Below, piece after piece: positions 17,605 through 24,994 of a stretch of 64,000 nt of DNA. Every line of letters starts with the position of its first letter. The stretch's first letter is position 1. The DNA is from Hymenobacter montanus (GTDB lineage Bacteria; Bacteroidota; Bacteroidia; Cytophagales; Hymenobacteraceae). Location: NCBI RefSeq assembly GCF_014699115.1, contig NZ_JACXAD010000023.1:1-64000 (forward strand), read 5' to 3'. Made by a program: the position numbers and the translations under genes. Under the pieces are notes generated by a model. The model saw only the letters and a list, made by a program, of their open reading frames with translations, searched no databases and had not been told where the DNA came from.

Positions 17605-20064
17605 ATGAAGCACTTCCTTCTCGCGCTCCTGCTGCTCCTGCCGGCGCCGCGGTTACGTGCCCAGCCTACGGCTACCCTGACCGGCGCCGTGCGCGAGGCG
17701 GGCAGCCACCGGCCGGTGCCATTCGCCAGCGTAGCCGTGCCGGGCACCGCCACGGGGGCTACCGCCGATGCCGACGGGCATTTCAGCCTGCCCTTACCGG
17801 CCGGCTCAAAGGAGCTAACCGTGAGTGCCGTAGGCTACACCTCGCGGCGCTTCCCGGTACCAGCGGCGGCCGGGCCCGTGGTGCTGGAGCTAACGGCCGC
17901 GCCGGCCGCCCTCACCGAAGTAGTGGTGACGGGCGTGTCGCGCGCCACCGAGGTGCGGCGCAGCCCCGTCCCCATTGCCACGCTGAGCCGGCGTGAAATG
18001 TCGCTCAACGCCAACACCAACGTGATTGATGCCGCCGTGCGGGGCATTCCCGGCCTGAGCGCGGTTACCACCGGCCCCAACGTCTCAAAGCCCTTTATTC
18101 GCGGGCTGGGCTACAACCGGGTGCTCACCCTTTACAATGGGCTGCGCCAGGAAGGCCAGCAGTGGGGCGACGAGCACGGCGTGGAAGTCGACGGCTACGA
18201 CATCGAGCGGGTGGAGGTGGTGAAGGGCCCCGCCAGCCTGCTCTACGGCTCCGACGCCGTGGCGGGCGTAGTGAACTTGCTGCCGGCCCTGCCCAGCGGC
18301 GCGGAAGGCCAGCTGCACGGCGAAGCCCTGACCGAATATCAGTCCAACAATGGCTTGATTGGCAACTCGCTGGGCTTGAACTATCAGCGCAATGGCTTGC
18401 AAACTAGCTTCCGGGCCAGCCACCGCCTGGCCCGCGACTACCGCAACCGGGTCGACGGCCTGGTGTACAACACCGGTTTCCGGGAGCTGACCCTGACCGG
18501 CATGGTGGGGGTGAACAAGGCCTGGGGCAGCTCGCACTGGTACCTGACGCTTTACGACAACCAGCAGGAAATCCCCGATGGCAGCCGCGACTCGCTCAGC
18601 CGCCACTTTACCCGGCAGGTAGCCGAAAGCGGCCTCGACGACATCAAAAACCGGCCCCTGGTGACGGATAGCGAGCTGCGGGCCTACACCATTGGGCCCC
18701 TGCACCAGCGTATCCGGCACTACCGGGTGTTTACCAAAACGCGGGTGCAGCTGGGCGGCGGCGAGCTGCACCTGCTGCTGGGGGCCCAGCAGAACAGCCG
18801 GGAGGAGTTCAACCATCCCACCGCCCCCACCCAGGCGGGGCTGGCCCTGCGCCTGACTACCTACACCTACGATGTGCGCTACCACCTGCCCACCTGGAAC
18901 GGACTGGAAATCAGCCTGGGCAGCAACGGCATGGGCCAGCTCAACCGTCACCAGAATGCCACCGATTTTCCCATTTCCGACTACGACTTACTGGACGCGG
19001 GCGGCTTCCTGCTGCTGAAAAAGCCCCTGGGCAAGCTGGAGCTGAGTGGCGGCCTGCGCGCCGACCTGCGGCAAGTTACCTGGAACGACTTCTACGTCGC
19101 TCCCAACCCTGCTACGGGGTTCGATGGCGCGGCGAGGCCCGGCATCCCCGGCGCGGCCCTGCAGTTTCCGGCCTTCGACCGGCGCTACCACGGCTTGTCG
19201 GCCAGCGCGGGGGCAAGCTATGCCGCTACCGAGCGGCTTACGCTACGCGCGAACCTGGCCCGGGGCTACCGGGCGCCCAACATCCCCGAAATTGGTTCTA
19301 ATGGGCTCGACCCCGGGGCCCACATCGTGTACCTGGGCAATCGGGACTTCCAGCCCGAATTCAGCTGGCAGCAGGACGTGGGGGTGCTCTGGCATCAAGC
19401 CAGCCTGGATGCTTCGGTCGAGGTGTTCCACAACTATGTGCAAAACTTCATCTACCAGGGCCGTTTGCTGGATGCCAATGGGCAGCCGGTAGTTATCGTG
19501 CCGGGCAACACCACGTACCAATTTCAGCAATCGGCCGCCCAGCTCTACGGTCTGGAAGCCAGCCTGAACTGGCGGCCGGCCGCGCTGCCCTGGCTGGTCC
19601 TTACCAATAGCCTGGCTTACGTAAACGGCCAAAATGCCAGCGCCAGCTTGCGCGAGCAGCAGGGCGGGGCCGCCCGCTACCTACCCCTGATTCCGCCTTT
19701 GCGGGGCCGCGCCGAAGTGCGTGCCACCTTACCCGCCCGCACCAGGCGGTTCGCCAGCACCTACGTCCGGACCACTGCCGACGGCAGCGCCCGCCAAACG
19801 CGCTTCTACGCCCTCGACAATACGGAAACGGCCACCGCGGGCTACGCTCTACTGGGCCTGGGTGCCGGCACCACCTGGACCACCCGCGCCGGCCGGCCGC
19901 TGGTACAGGTTACCGTACAGATTGATAACGTGTTTGATACCGCCTACCAGGCCCACCTGAACCGGTTGAAATACTTTGAGTATTACGCGGCGTCGCCCAA
20001 CGGTCGTACGGGCATCTACAATCCGGGCCGCAACGTGGGTCTCAAGCTGGTGGTGCCGTTTTAG
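17605..20064 (+). CDS. TonB-dependent receptor, candidate Mn/Fe outer-membrane importer
   Basis: 819 residues. The signal peptide (1-20) precedes a carboxypeptidase-like domain (LTGAVREAGSHRPVPFASV, about 25-105), a TonB-box-like EVVVTG segment, and a plug domain (about 120-230: NVSKPFIRGLGYNRVLTLYNG, VEVVKGPASLLYGSDAVAGVVN). A 22-strand-type barrel runs to the C-terminus, where N-V-G-L-K-L-V-V-P-F ends in Phe as outer-membrane proteins do. No siderophore-specific feature is seen. Its position 24 bp after mntH, with no terminator between, suggests it moves the same metal or its chelate across the outer membrane (inference). Confidence 0.9.
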   Translation: MKHFLLALLLLLPAPRLRAQPTATLTGAVREAGSHRPVPFASVAVPGTATGATADADGHFSLPLPAGSKELTVSAVGYTSRRFPVPAAAGPVVLELTAAPAALTEVVVTGVSRATEVRRSPVPIATLSRREMSLNANTNVIDAAVRGIPGLSAVTTGPNVSKPFIRGLGYNRVLTLYNGLRQEGQQWGDEHGVEVDGYDIERVEVVKGPASLLYGSDAVAGVVNLLPALPSGAEGQLHGEALTEYQSNNGLIGNSLGLNYQRNGLQTSFRASHRLARDYRNRVDGLVYNTGFRELTLTGMVGVNKAWGSSHWYLTLYDNQQEIPDGSRDSLSRHFTRQVAESGLDDIKNRPLVTDSELRAYTIGPLHQRIRHYRVFTKTRVQLGGGELHLLLGAQQNSREEFNHPTAPTQAGLALRLTTYTYDVRYHLPTWNGLEISLGSNGMGQLNRHQNATDFPISDYDLLDAGGFLLLKKPLGKLELSGGLRADLRQVTWNDFYVAPNPATGFDGAARPGIPGAALQFPAFDRRYHGLSASAGASYAATERLTLRANLARGYRAPNIPEIGSNGLDPGAHIVYLGNRDFQPEFSWQQDVGVLWHQASLDASVEVFHNYVQNFIYQGRLLDANGQPVVIVPGNTTYQFQQSAAQLYGLEASLNWRPAALPWLVLTNSLAYVNGQNASASLREQQGGAARYLPLIPPLRGRAEVRATLPARTRRFASTYVRTTADGSARQTRFYALDNTETATAGYALLGLGAGTTWTTRAGRPLVQVTVQIDNVFDTAYQAHLNRLKYFEYYAASPNGRTGIYNPGRNVGLKLVVPF

Positions 20065-20070
20065 CAGCCC

Positions 20071-20170
20071 CAACTCGGGCCGGAGCCGGCGTACCGACGA
20101 GCGGCTTGAGTTACCCCTGTACGCGGTGACGAAGCAGCAGTCTACTACCCAACACTACGCTGACCTATAA
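20071..20170 (+). pseudogene. Relic fragment of a MetA-like outer-membrane transporter gene
   Basis: The frame reads SRRTDERLELPLYAVTKQ before a TAA. This matches GRRTDLQLEVPLYAVAKQ of the intact gene at 21013-21867, about 940 bp into the same strand, with roughly three quarters of bases identical over about 70 bp. The rest of the copy is missing. It lies just after the receptor stop codon and is separated from its intact homologue by the broken DUF4291 gene. Confidence 0.6.
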
Positions 20171-20285
20171 CCGGGTGCCAGTCCGGTGTCGTAGGGCTGA
20201 GGCTTGAAGCGCTTGAATACTTCCGTTTCGAGCCTTAATCTACAGCGGCGCTTGGGGAGCTATATTCAATTAAAAAATCAAAAGC

Positions 20286-20879
20286 ATGGCGACAGACTAC
20301 GAGGTGAGGGCGGCCTACGACGCGACCAGCTTAATCGTGTATCAGGCTTATTCTAAACAAATTGCTCTTCCCGCCATCAACAACCAAACCTTCGAAACCC
20401 CTTTCTCTTTCAACCGCATGACCTGGATTAAGCCCTCGTTTTTGTGGTTAATGGAAAGAAGCAATTGGGCTCAGAAGTCGGTGCAAGAATATATCTTAGG
20501 CCTTCGCATTACCCGCTCGGGATGGGAGAAGGCTCTGCGGGAAGGCGTTTTAACCTCACCCGAGAAAAGAGTGTACCCCGATGGACAAGCCTGACAGAAA
20601 CTGTTTGACGAAGCCAGAGTACATATTCAATGGGACCCGGAAAGAAGCTTGCGCGGACAAAAGCTGGAATACCGGAGCATACAGGTCGGCATCAGCCGAT
20701 TTTTAATCGAAGAGTTTGTTAAAGAATGGATTCTGGAGATTAAAGATTATACCCCCTTAGTTAAGAAGATTCATACCTTATGTAAGGCCGGTAAGTACGA
20801 GAATGCTAAGCGATTATTTCTTCCGAAAAAACAGTATGCCCTGCCAGGAGCAATTAAAAAGCGTATTGGAGCCAGTTGA
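20286..20879 (+). pseudogene. DUF4291 family gene interrupted by one in-frame TGA
   Basis: Residues 1-102 and the following 94 codons form one continuous frame, broken only by TGA at 20592-20594. Before the stop: VRAAYDATSLIVYQAYS and FNRMTWIKPSFLWLMERSNWA; after it: VHIQWDPERSLRGQKLEYRSIQVGIS and a lysine-rich C-terminus. These are the conserved parts of DUF4291 proteins (about 190-200 residues), whose function is unknown. Base composition is lower in GC than the neighbours, suggesting recent arrival. The single nonsense codon may be a real inactivation or a sequencing error. No start codon at good spacing is seen directly after the TGA. Confidence 0.8.
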
Positions 20880-21012
20880 AAAGGTCAATCCGGGCCGCCG
20901 CGGGGGCCCTCAGCCGGTGATATCATTTTAGTGGCATCGCCAACGGTTGAGCTTAGTGCCGGCGCCTTATTTGCCGGAGCGACCACGGGGATAATTTGTG
21001 CGTACACGGCGT

Positions 21013-21867
21013 ATGAAACTACATCTATGGCTCTTGTGCTTGCTGCCGGTGCTTAGCCAGGCCCAGAACGCTCCTAAGTCCTCGCCCTATGATTCCGCGC
21101 ATTTTAGCTGGCGCAAGCCCGTGCCCCGCAACCGCCTGCGCGAGTTGCAGCCCGACCGGCCCGGGGTGACGGAAAGTCCGTTCACGGTCGACGCCGGCCA
21201 CGGACAGGTGGAGATGGACGCCTTGCGCCTGCGCAACAGCGGCTCGGACGACGATGAGCAAAGCCGGGATTTGCACCTGGCTTATACCACGCTTAAATTA
21301 GGCCTGGGCCGGCGAACCGACTTGCAGCTTGAAGTGCCCCTGTACGCAGTGGCCAAGCAGCGGCCCAGCGAAGCCAGCCAGTGGCAGGAACGTAATGCCG
21401 GCTTCGGCGATGTGGCCCTGCGCGTCAAGTATAACTTCGTGGGCGACGACCAGGACGGCTCCCTCGCCATGGCCGTCATCGGCTACGTGCGCCTGCCCAG
21501 CGGCGGGGCCGCGGGCGAAGGTGGGACCGAGTACGGCGTGGTGCTGCCCATTGACGTGGAGCTGAGCGATAAGGCCAACCTCGAAGCCCAGCTGGAAAGC
21601 GACCTCAACTACGACCGCGAAGATGCCCGCCGCTACCTGCGCCTGCTGCCCTCGGCGGCCCTGGAGTACGACTTTACCGAAAAGCTAGGTCTATTAACGG
21701 AAGCCGTAGCGCAGTGGAATACGCAGCAGCGCCGCTGGCAGGCTTCGCTGAATGTTGCGCCCATCTTCAAACTATCCAAGAATTTCCAGTTAGATGCGGG
21801 CACCCACCTAGCCCTGAATCGCTTGAGTGACCACGAGTACTTCGTCGGCTTTACAGTGCGCCGGTAG
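21013..21867 (+). CDS. MetA-pathway-like outer-membrane transporter
   Basis: 284 residues from the ATG at 21013, which begins a signal peptide (MKLHLWLLCLLPVLSQAQ); a GTG 15 bases upstream is the alternative. The mature start, LQPDRPGVTESPFTVDAGHGQVEMDAL, is characteristic of the transporter family grouped with MetA of phenol degradation. The alternating beta pattern and terminal VGFTVRR fit a 12-strand-like outer-membrane barrel. The substrate is unknown. A truncated copy of its middle lies at 20071-20170. Confidence 0.78.
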   Translation: MKLHLWLLCLLPVLSQAQNAPKSSPYDSAHFSWRKPVPRNRLRELQPDRPGVTESPFTVDAGHGQVEMDALRLRNSGSDDDEQSRDLHLAYTTLKLGLGRRTDLQLEVPLYAVAKQRPSEASQWQERNAGFGDVALRVKYNFVGDDQDGSLAMAVIGYVRLPSGGAAGEGGTEYGVVLPIDVELSDKANLEAQLESDLNYDREDARRYLRLLPSAALEYDFTEKLGLLTEAVAQWNTQQRRWQASLNVAPIFKLSKNFQLDAGTHLALNRLSDHEYFVGFTVRR

Positions 21868-22182
21868 GAGTTGGTTATTCTCAGCTGCTAATAATTGATT
21901 ATCCGGCTATTAGGCCGTTTTCTGGTCACCTGGCCCTCTCTTTTGGCTTTACGCCTCCGGCGAACTGAAATCGTACCCGCTAGGGCCGCTCGGCTGAGGA
22001 CGACCCCACTGGGACCCTTGAGGCTTTACCATTGGCGGCTGGTACCGCAGGCAGGAAACCGCGCGGGCAATTATCAGCCGACAAGCCCTGGGACTCGGTC
22101 TGCTGCAAGAGCAAGCAAACCGAGCCCCAGTTTTAATCGGTTTTCTTAATCGAAAATCTACTGAATGCTGGATTGCCTTTCC
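21868..22182. other. Gene-free stretch between convergent genes
   Basis: No supported ORF and no clear terminator were seen. Possible short frames give low-complexity Arg-rich translations typical of chance. Confidence 0.4.
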
Positions 22183-22455
22183 TTAGTCGGCGATGCCATC
22201 GTGGTTGCGGTCTTTGGCATCGCCAGCCGCTTTATAGAGCTCTTTGCCGGTGGGCTTGTGAGGACCGGCCGGGCGGCTGAGGCCCGCAGTGGTGGAGTCG
22301 CCACCCTCCACCCCCTGGGCGGTGGGCGCGTAGCGGCGCTTGTTGGAGCCGCGCTCAACGTTGGTGTCGCCGTTATCGGTGCCGGAGCTGCAGGCACTAC
22401 CGGCGGTGAATACACCGGCCAGAATAAGGAGATGGAGGAAGTTTTTTAGGCGCAT
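22183..22455 (-). CDS. Small predicted lipoprotein
   Basis: 90 residues. The signal peptide has a lipobox at about residue 22 (TAGSAC followed by SSG), so the mature protein should be acylated and tethered to a membrane. The mature part is hydrophilic and ends with DAKDRNHDGIAD, a calcium-binding-like DxNxDG segment near the C-terminus. No family is recognised. It is divergent from the thioredoxin-like gene at 22614. Confidence 0.65.
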   Translation of the reverse strand: MRLKNFLHLLILAGVFTAGSACSSGTDNGDTNVERGSNKRRYAPTAQGVEGGDSTTAGLSRPAGPHKPTGKELYKAAGDAKDRNHDGIAD

Positions 22456-22613
22456 GAAAGCAAGTAAGTGAGGGGGTTGAACGTGAGCGATGCCGCAAGG
22501 TAGAAAATTAACCTCCCGCCGCGCAATCCGAACCGTATGGTGCGAATACGGTTGTAGCGGTAGGCGCGCCGGTTAGGTTGCGAGCCGCGGGTTTCATTCT
22601 CACTTTTGCTTCG

Positions 22614-23213
22614 ATGTCCGACTCCCTTCCTTCGCCCGTGGTGCCCACTCCGGCGTTCACCTATGCTCAGTTCCGGGCCTTGGTCAGCACCCTGGTGGCC
22701 GAGCACCGTACCAGCGGCCCCGACCAAAACCCGGCTTACCTCCGGTTTACCGAGCAGAACCAGGCTCACCTCGACCGCGCCTACGCCATGCCCCTGCTGC
22801 CCGAGCTGGTTGCCACCCTGGCCCAATTGCCCCGGCCCGAGCACTGGCTGGTGCTGGGCGAAGCCTGGTGCGGCGACACCGCCCACGTGCTGCCCATTCT
22901 GGCGCACCTGGCCGCCGCCAGTCTTGGCACCGTTCAACTGCACGTGCTGCTCCGCTCCGACCACCCCGCGCTCATGGCAGCCCACCAAACCAACGGCCGT
23001 AACAGCATTCCCCGGCTCATTCGGCGCGATGCGACGACCGGCACCGACCTGGGTGGCTGGGGCTCCCGACCGGCCGGCGCCCAGGCCCTGTCCGAACAGC
23101 TTCACGCCGATCAGTCGCTGCACACTAACCAGATAGTCAAAGCGATGAATGCCTGGTACGAAGCTGATAATGGGCAAGCTGTTCAGCGGGAGCTCCTCGC
23201 TTTATTCCAGTAA
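22614..23213 (+). CDS. Thioredoxin-fold family protein
   Basis: 199 residues. The core LVLGEAWCGDTAHVLPILAHLA (about 80-100) resembles the thioredoxin active-site region. It keeps only the first cysteine (WCGD), as in the Bacteroidota thioredoxin-9-like group, so a classical dithiol exchange is unlikely. IPRLI holds the cis-Pro position. There is no signal peptide, so it is probably cytosolic. The start at 22614 gives MSDSLPSP; an upstream in-frame start adds unsupported residues. Confidence 0.75.
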   Translation: MSDSLPSPVVPTPAFTYAQFRALVSTLVAEHRTSGPDQNPAYLRFTEQNQAHLDRAYAMPLLPELVATLAQLPRPEHWLVLGEAWCGDTAHVLPILAHLAAASLGTVQLHVLLRSDHPALMAAHQTNGRNSIPRLIRRDATTGTDLGGWGSRPAGAQALSEQLHADQSLHTNQIVKAMNAWYEADNGQAVQRELLALFQ

Positions 23214-23268
23214 GTGGGTGATTTAAGCGGAATTTTTCTTATTTTCACCTTCCCATTTTGCCGATACT

Positions 23269-23625
23269 ATGCTGGCTCCATTGCGTCTTCGTCTTCGGAA
23301 ACACGTAGCCACCTGGCCCTGGCGGCGGGTGGGCGTATTGGCCAGCGTGAGCCTGGGCCTGGCACTATTACTGGTCGGCTACTTGTTTGAGCTTAGTGAC
23401 CACTTTTTTACTCGACTTTTTTTCGCTTTCCTCGTACTGTTCTGGCTGCTGGCGGTTACGTTTCTGGCCGTAGTACCATTTGTAACCTGGGCTACCGGGC
23501 ATTGGTTCGGCCGCGACTGGGCCGACGCCCCAGCGCGGGCGTCGCAGCCGCGCCGGGCTATTGCTAATTCACCAACGCGTTCTTATTCTTCACCGGCCGC
23601 CTCACAATGGCCCGAAAAACGTTAA
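23269..23625 (+). CDS. Small membrane protein, two predicted helices
   Basis: 118 residues with hydrophobic segments at about 22-42 and 49-75, a basic N-terminus and a hydrophilic Ser/Pro-rich tail. No family is recognised. Its last 19 bases overlap the next gene in another frame, which suggests translational coupling with the HMA-AraC regulator. Confidence 0.5.
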   Translation: MLAPLRLRLRKHVATWPWRRVGVLASVSLGLALLLVGYLFELSDHFFTRLFFAFLVLFWLLAVTFLAVVPFVTWATGHWFGRDWADAPARASQPRRAIANSPTRSYSSPAASQWPEKR

Positions 23626-24203
23626 AACCCGTGAAAACTAATTTATTGCATATTAAGAATATGGTGTGTCCGCGGTGCGTAGAAGCCGTGCATAATTTGT
23701 TGGAGCGGGCCGGTTATCGGCCCAAAACCGTAGCGCTAGGCGTGGCCGAGCTCGATCAGGCTACCCCCGCCGACCCCGAAGCGCTGGCCCCGCTGCTCCA
23801 GGCCGCGGGCTTCGAGTTGCTGCGCGGCCGCGCCGAACAGCTAACCGAGCAAATCAAAACCGTGCTGGCCGACTACCTGGAGCACTTGCGCACGGCCCGC
23901 TCGCCACTCACCACCTCGGCGTTTCTCACCGACCGGTTCGCAGCTACGTATTCCCACCTGAGCAAGGTGTTTTCGCGCACGGCGAACCTTACCATTGAGA
24001 AATATCTCATCCGCCTCAAAATCGAGCGAGTGAAGGAGATGCTCAGCTACGGCGAGCTGACCCTGAATCAGATAGCCGACCAGATGCGCTACAGCTCCGG
24101 CCAGCATCTGAGTAACCAGTTTCGGCAGGTGACGGGCTACTCGGTAAGCGAGTTTCGCCGCCTGATGCTGCCCGAGCGCCTGTCGCTGGACGCGCTGGCG
24201 TAG
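23607..24203 (+). CDS. HMA-like metal-binding domain fused to AraC-type HTH
   Basis: 198 residues. The N-terminal 70 have the ferredoxin-like HMA layout with a CxxC metal site (KNMVCPRCVEAV); the C-terminal 100 are an AraC helix-turn-helix (LTLNQIADQMRYSSGQHLSNQFRQVTGYS). Such fusions occur beside metal-efflux genes in Bacteroidota and are expected to sense Cu, Zn or similar. The start could instead be GTG at 23631, giving a protein that begins just before LLHIKNM. Near neighbours give no obvious exporter, though CDF and Nramp genes lie 6-9 kb away. Confidence 0.78.
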   Translation: MARKTLKPVKTNLLHIKNMVCPRCVEAVHNLLERAGYRPKTVALGVAELDQATPADPEALAPLLQAAGFELLRGRAEQLTEQIKTVLADYLEHLRTARSPLTTSAFLTDRFAATYSHLSKVFSRTANLTIEKYLIRLKIERVKEMLSYGELTLNQIADQMRYSSGQHLSNQFRQVTGYSVSEFRRLMLPERLSLDALA

Positions 24204-24226
24204 AGCGGGCCGCACGGCGTACGAAC

Positions 24227-24292
24227 CCAGCTGAAAAGGGGCCTGTCCGCTCGGGGGCCACTTTTCAGCTGGATTCACCGGGCTGATTTTTT
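24227..24292 (+). terminator. Large hairpin followed by T tract
   Basis: Perfect 12-bp arms CCAGCTGAAAAG (24227-24238) and CTTTTCAGCTGG (24261-24272), with inner GGCC/GGCC pairing, followed by a run of seven T at about 24284. It lies 24 bp after the HMA-AraC stop codon and between two convergent genes. Confidence 0.55.
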
Positions 24293-24368
24293 TCGTCTCT
24301 TTTATCTTCTAGTGCTGCTCGCCATCCTACCGGCCGGCTTACAGGACGCACGTGGACTTCAGGTGCTC

Positions 24369-24884
24369 CTAGCTGGGCCCTGCGGGCCGCAGGCGGTCAG
24401 GAGAGTAGTACCTAGCGGCCCGCACGGCAATTGGCAACCCGATGCATAGCACAATGCTCAGGCTCATGGGGCCCGACGCCGGGTTGTAGGGCTGCCGGGG
24501 CACGTGGGAGCTAGGTACCACCACCCAGTTCATTATCAGCCCCACTACCTCGCCATAGATCACGCCAGGCACTGCCGACGGGAGTTTCCACAGGAGCGGC
24601 AGACGAGAGTACAGCCAATAGAACACCACGGCAAAGACGATAGCAATAAGGTAGTGCAGCCCCAGCCCCACCAGCGCCATGCCCGCGCCCCCAGTGAGAG
24701 CAGCCTGACCAAATAAGCCGCTCGCCACAAACCTCAGCACGTTGGCGGGAGACTTGTGGGTGACCACCACAAATTGCAGGCACGCGGCGGTTATGTCCAG
24801 CGTACCCGCTAACAAGCCGGTGGCCCCGGCCGACCAGGCCCAGGGGCGACGATTCGGGCGCGAAGTGGGGAGTATGGTTTCCAT
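24369..24884 (-). CDS. Integral membrane protein of unknown function
   Basis: 171 residues with four predicted membrane segments (about 17-38, 58-76, 79-98, 108-123, and a final one near 145-160). The opening GLLAGTLDITAA loosely resembles DUF1440/YagU-type proteins. No catalytic residues are evident. It is divergent from the radical SAM gene with 110 bp between starts. Confidence 0.6.
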   Translation of the reverse strand: METILPTSRPNRRPWAWSAGATGLLAGTLDITAACLQFVVVTHKSPANVLRFVASGLFGQAALTGGAGMALVGLGLHYLIAIVFAVVFYWLYSRLPLLWKLPSAVPGVIYGEVVGLIMNWVVVPSSHVPRQPYNPASGPMSLSIVLCIGLPIAVRAARYYSPDRLRPAGPS

Positions 24885-24994
24885 CGCAGCAAAGTAGCGG
24901 TTTTAGCGGGAGTCGCAAAGGTGGCGCACCGCCCGCCGTGCCCGACCTTTGCGGGAAATGAACCCTGGCCCCCGGCGCCGGGTTACTTCCCACT

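Noticed and set aside
21895..22149. 84-residue plus-strand frame
   Set aside because: Arg/Pro-rich chance translation starting with a weak start codon in a gene-free gap.
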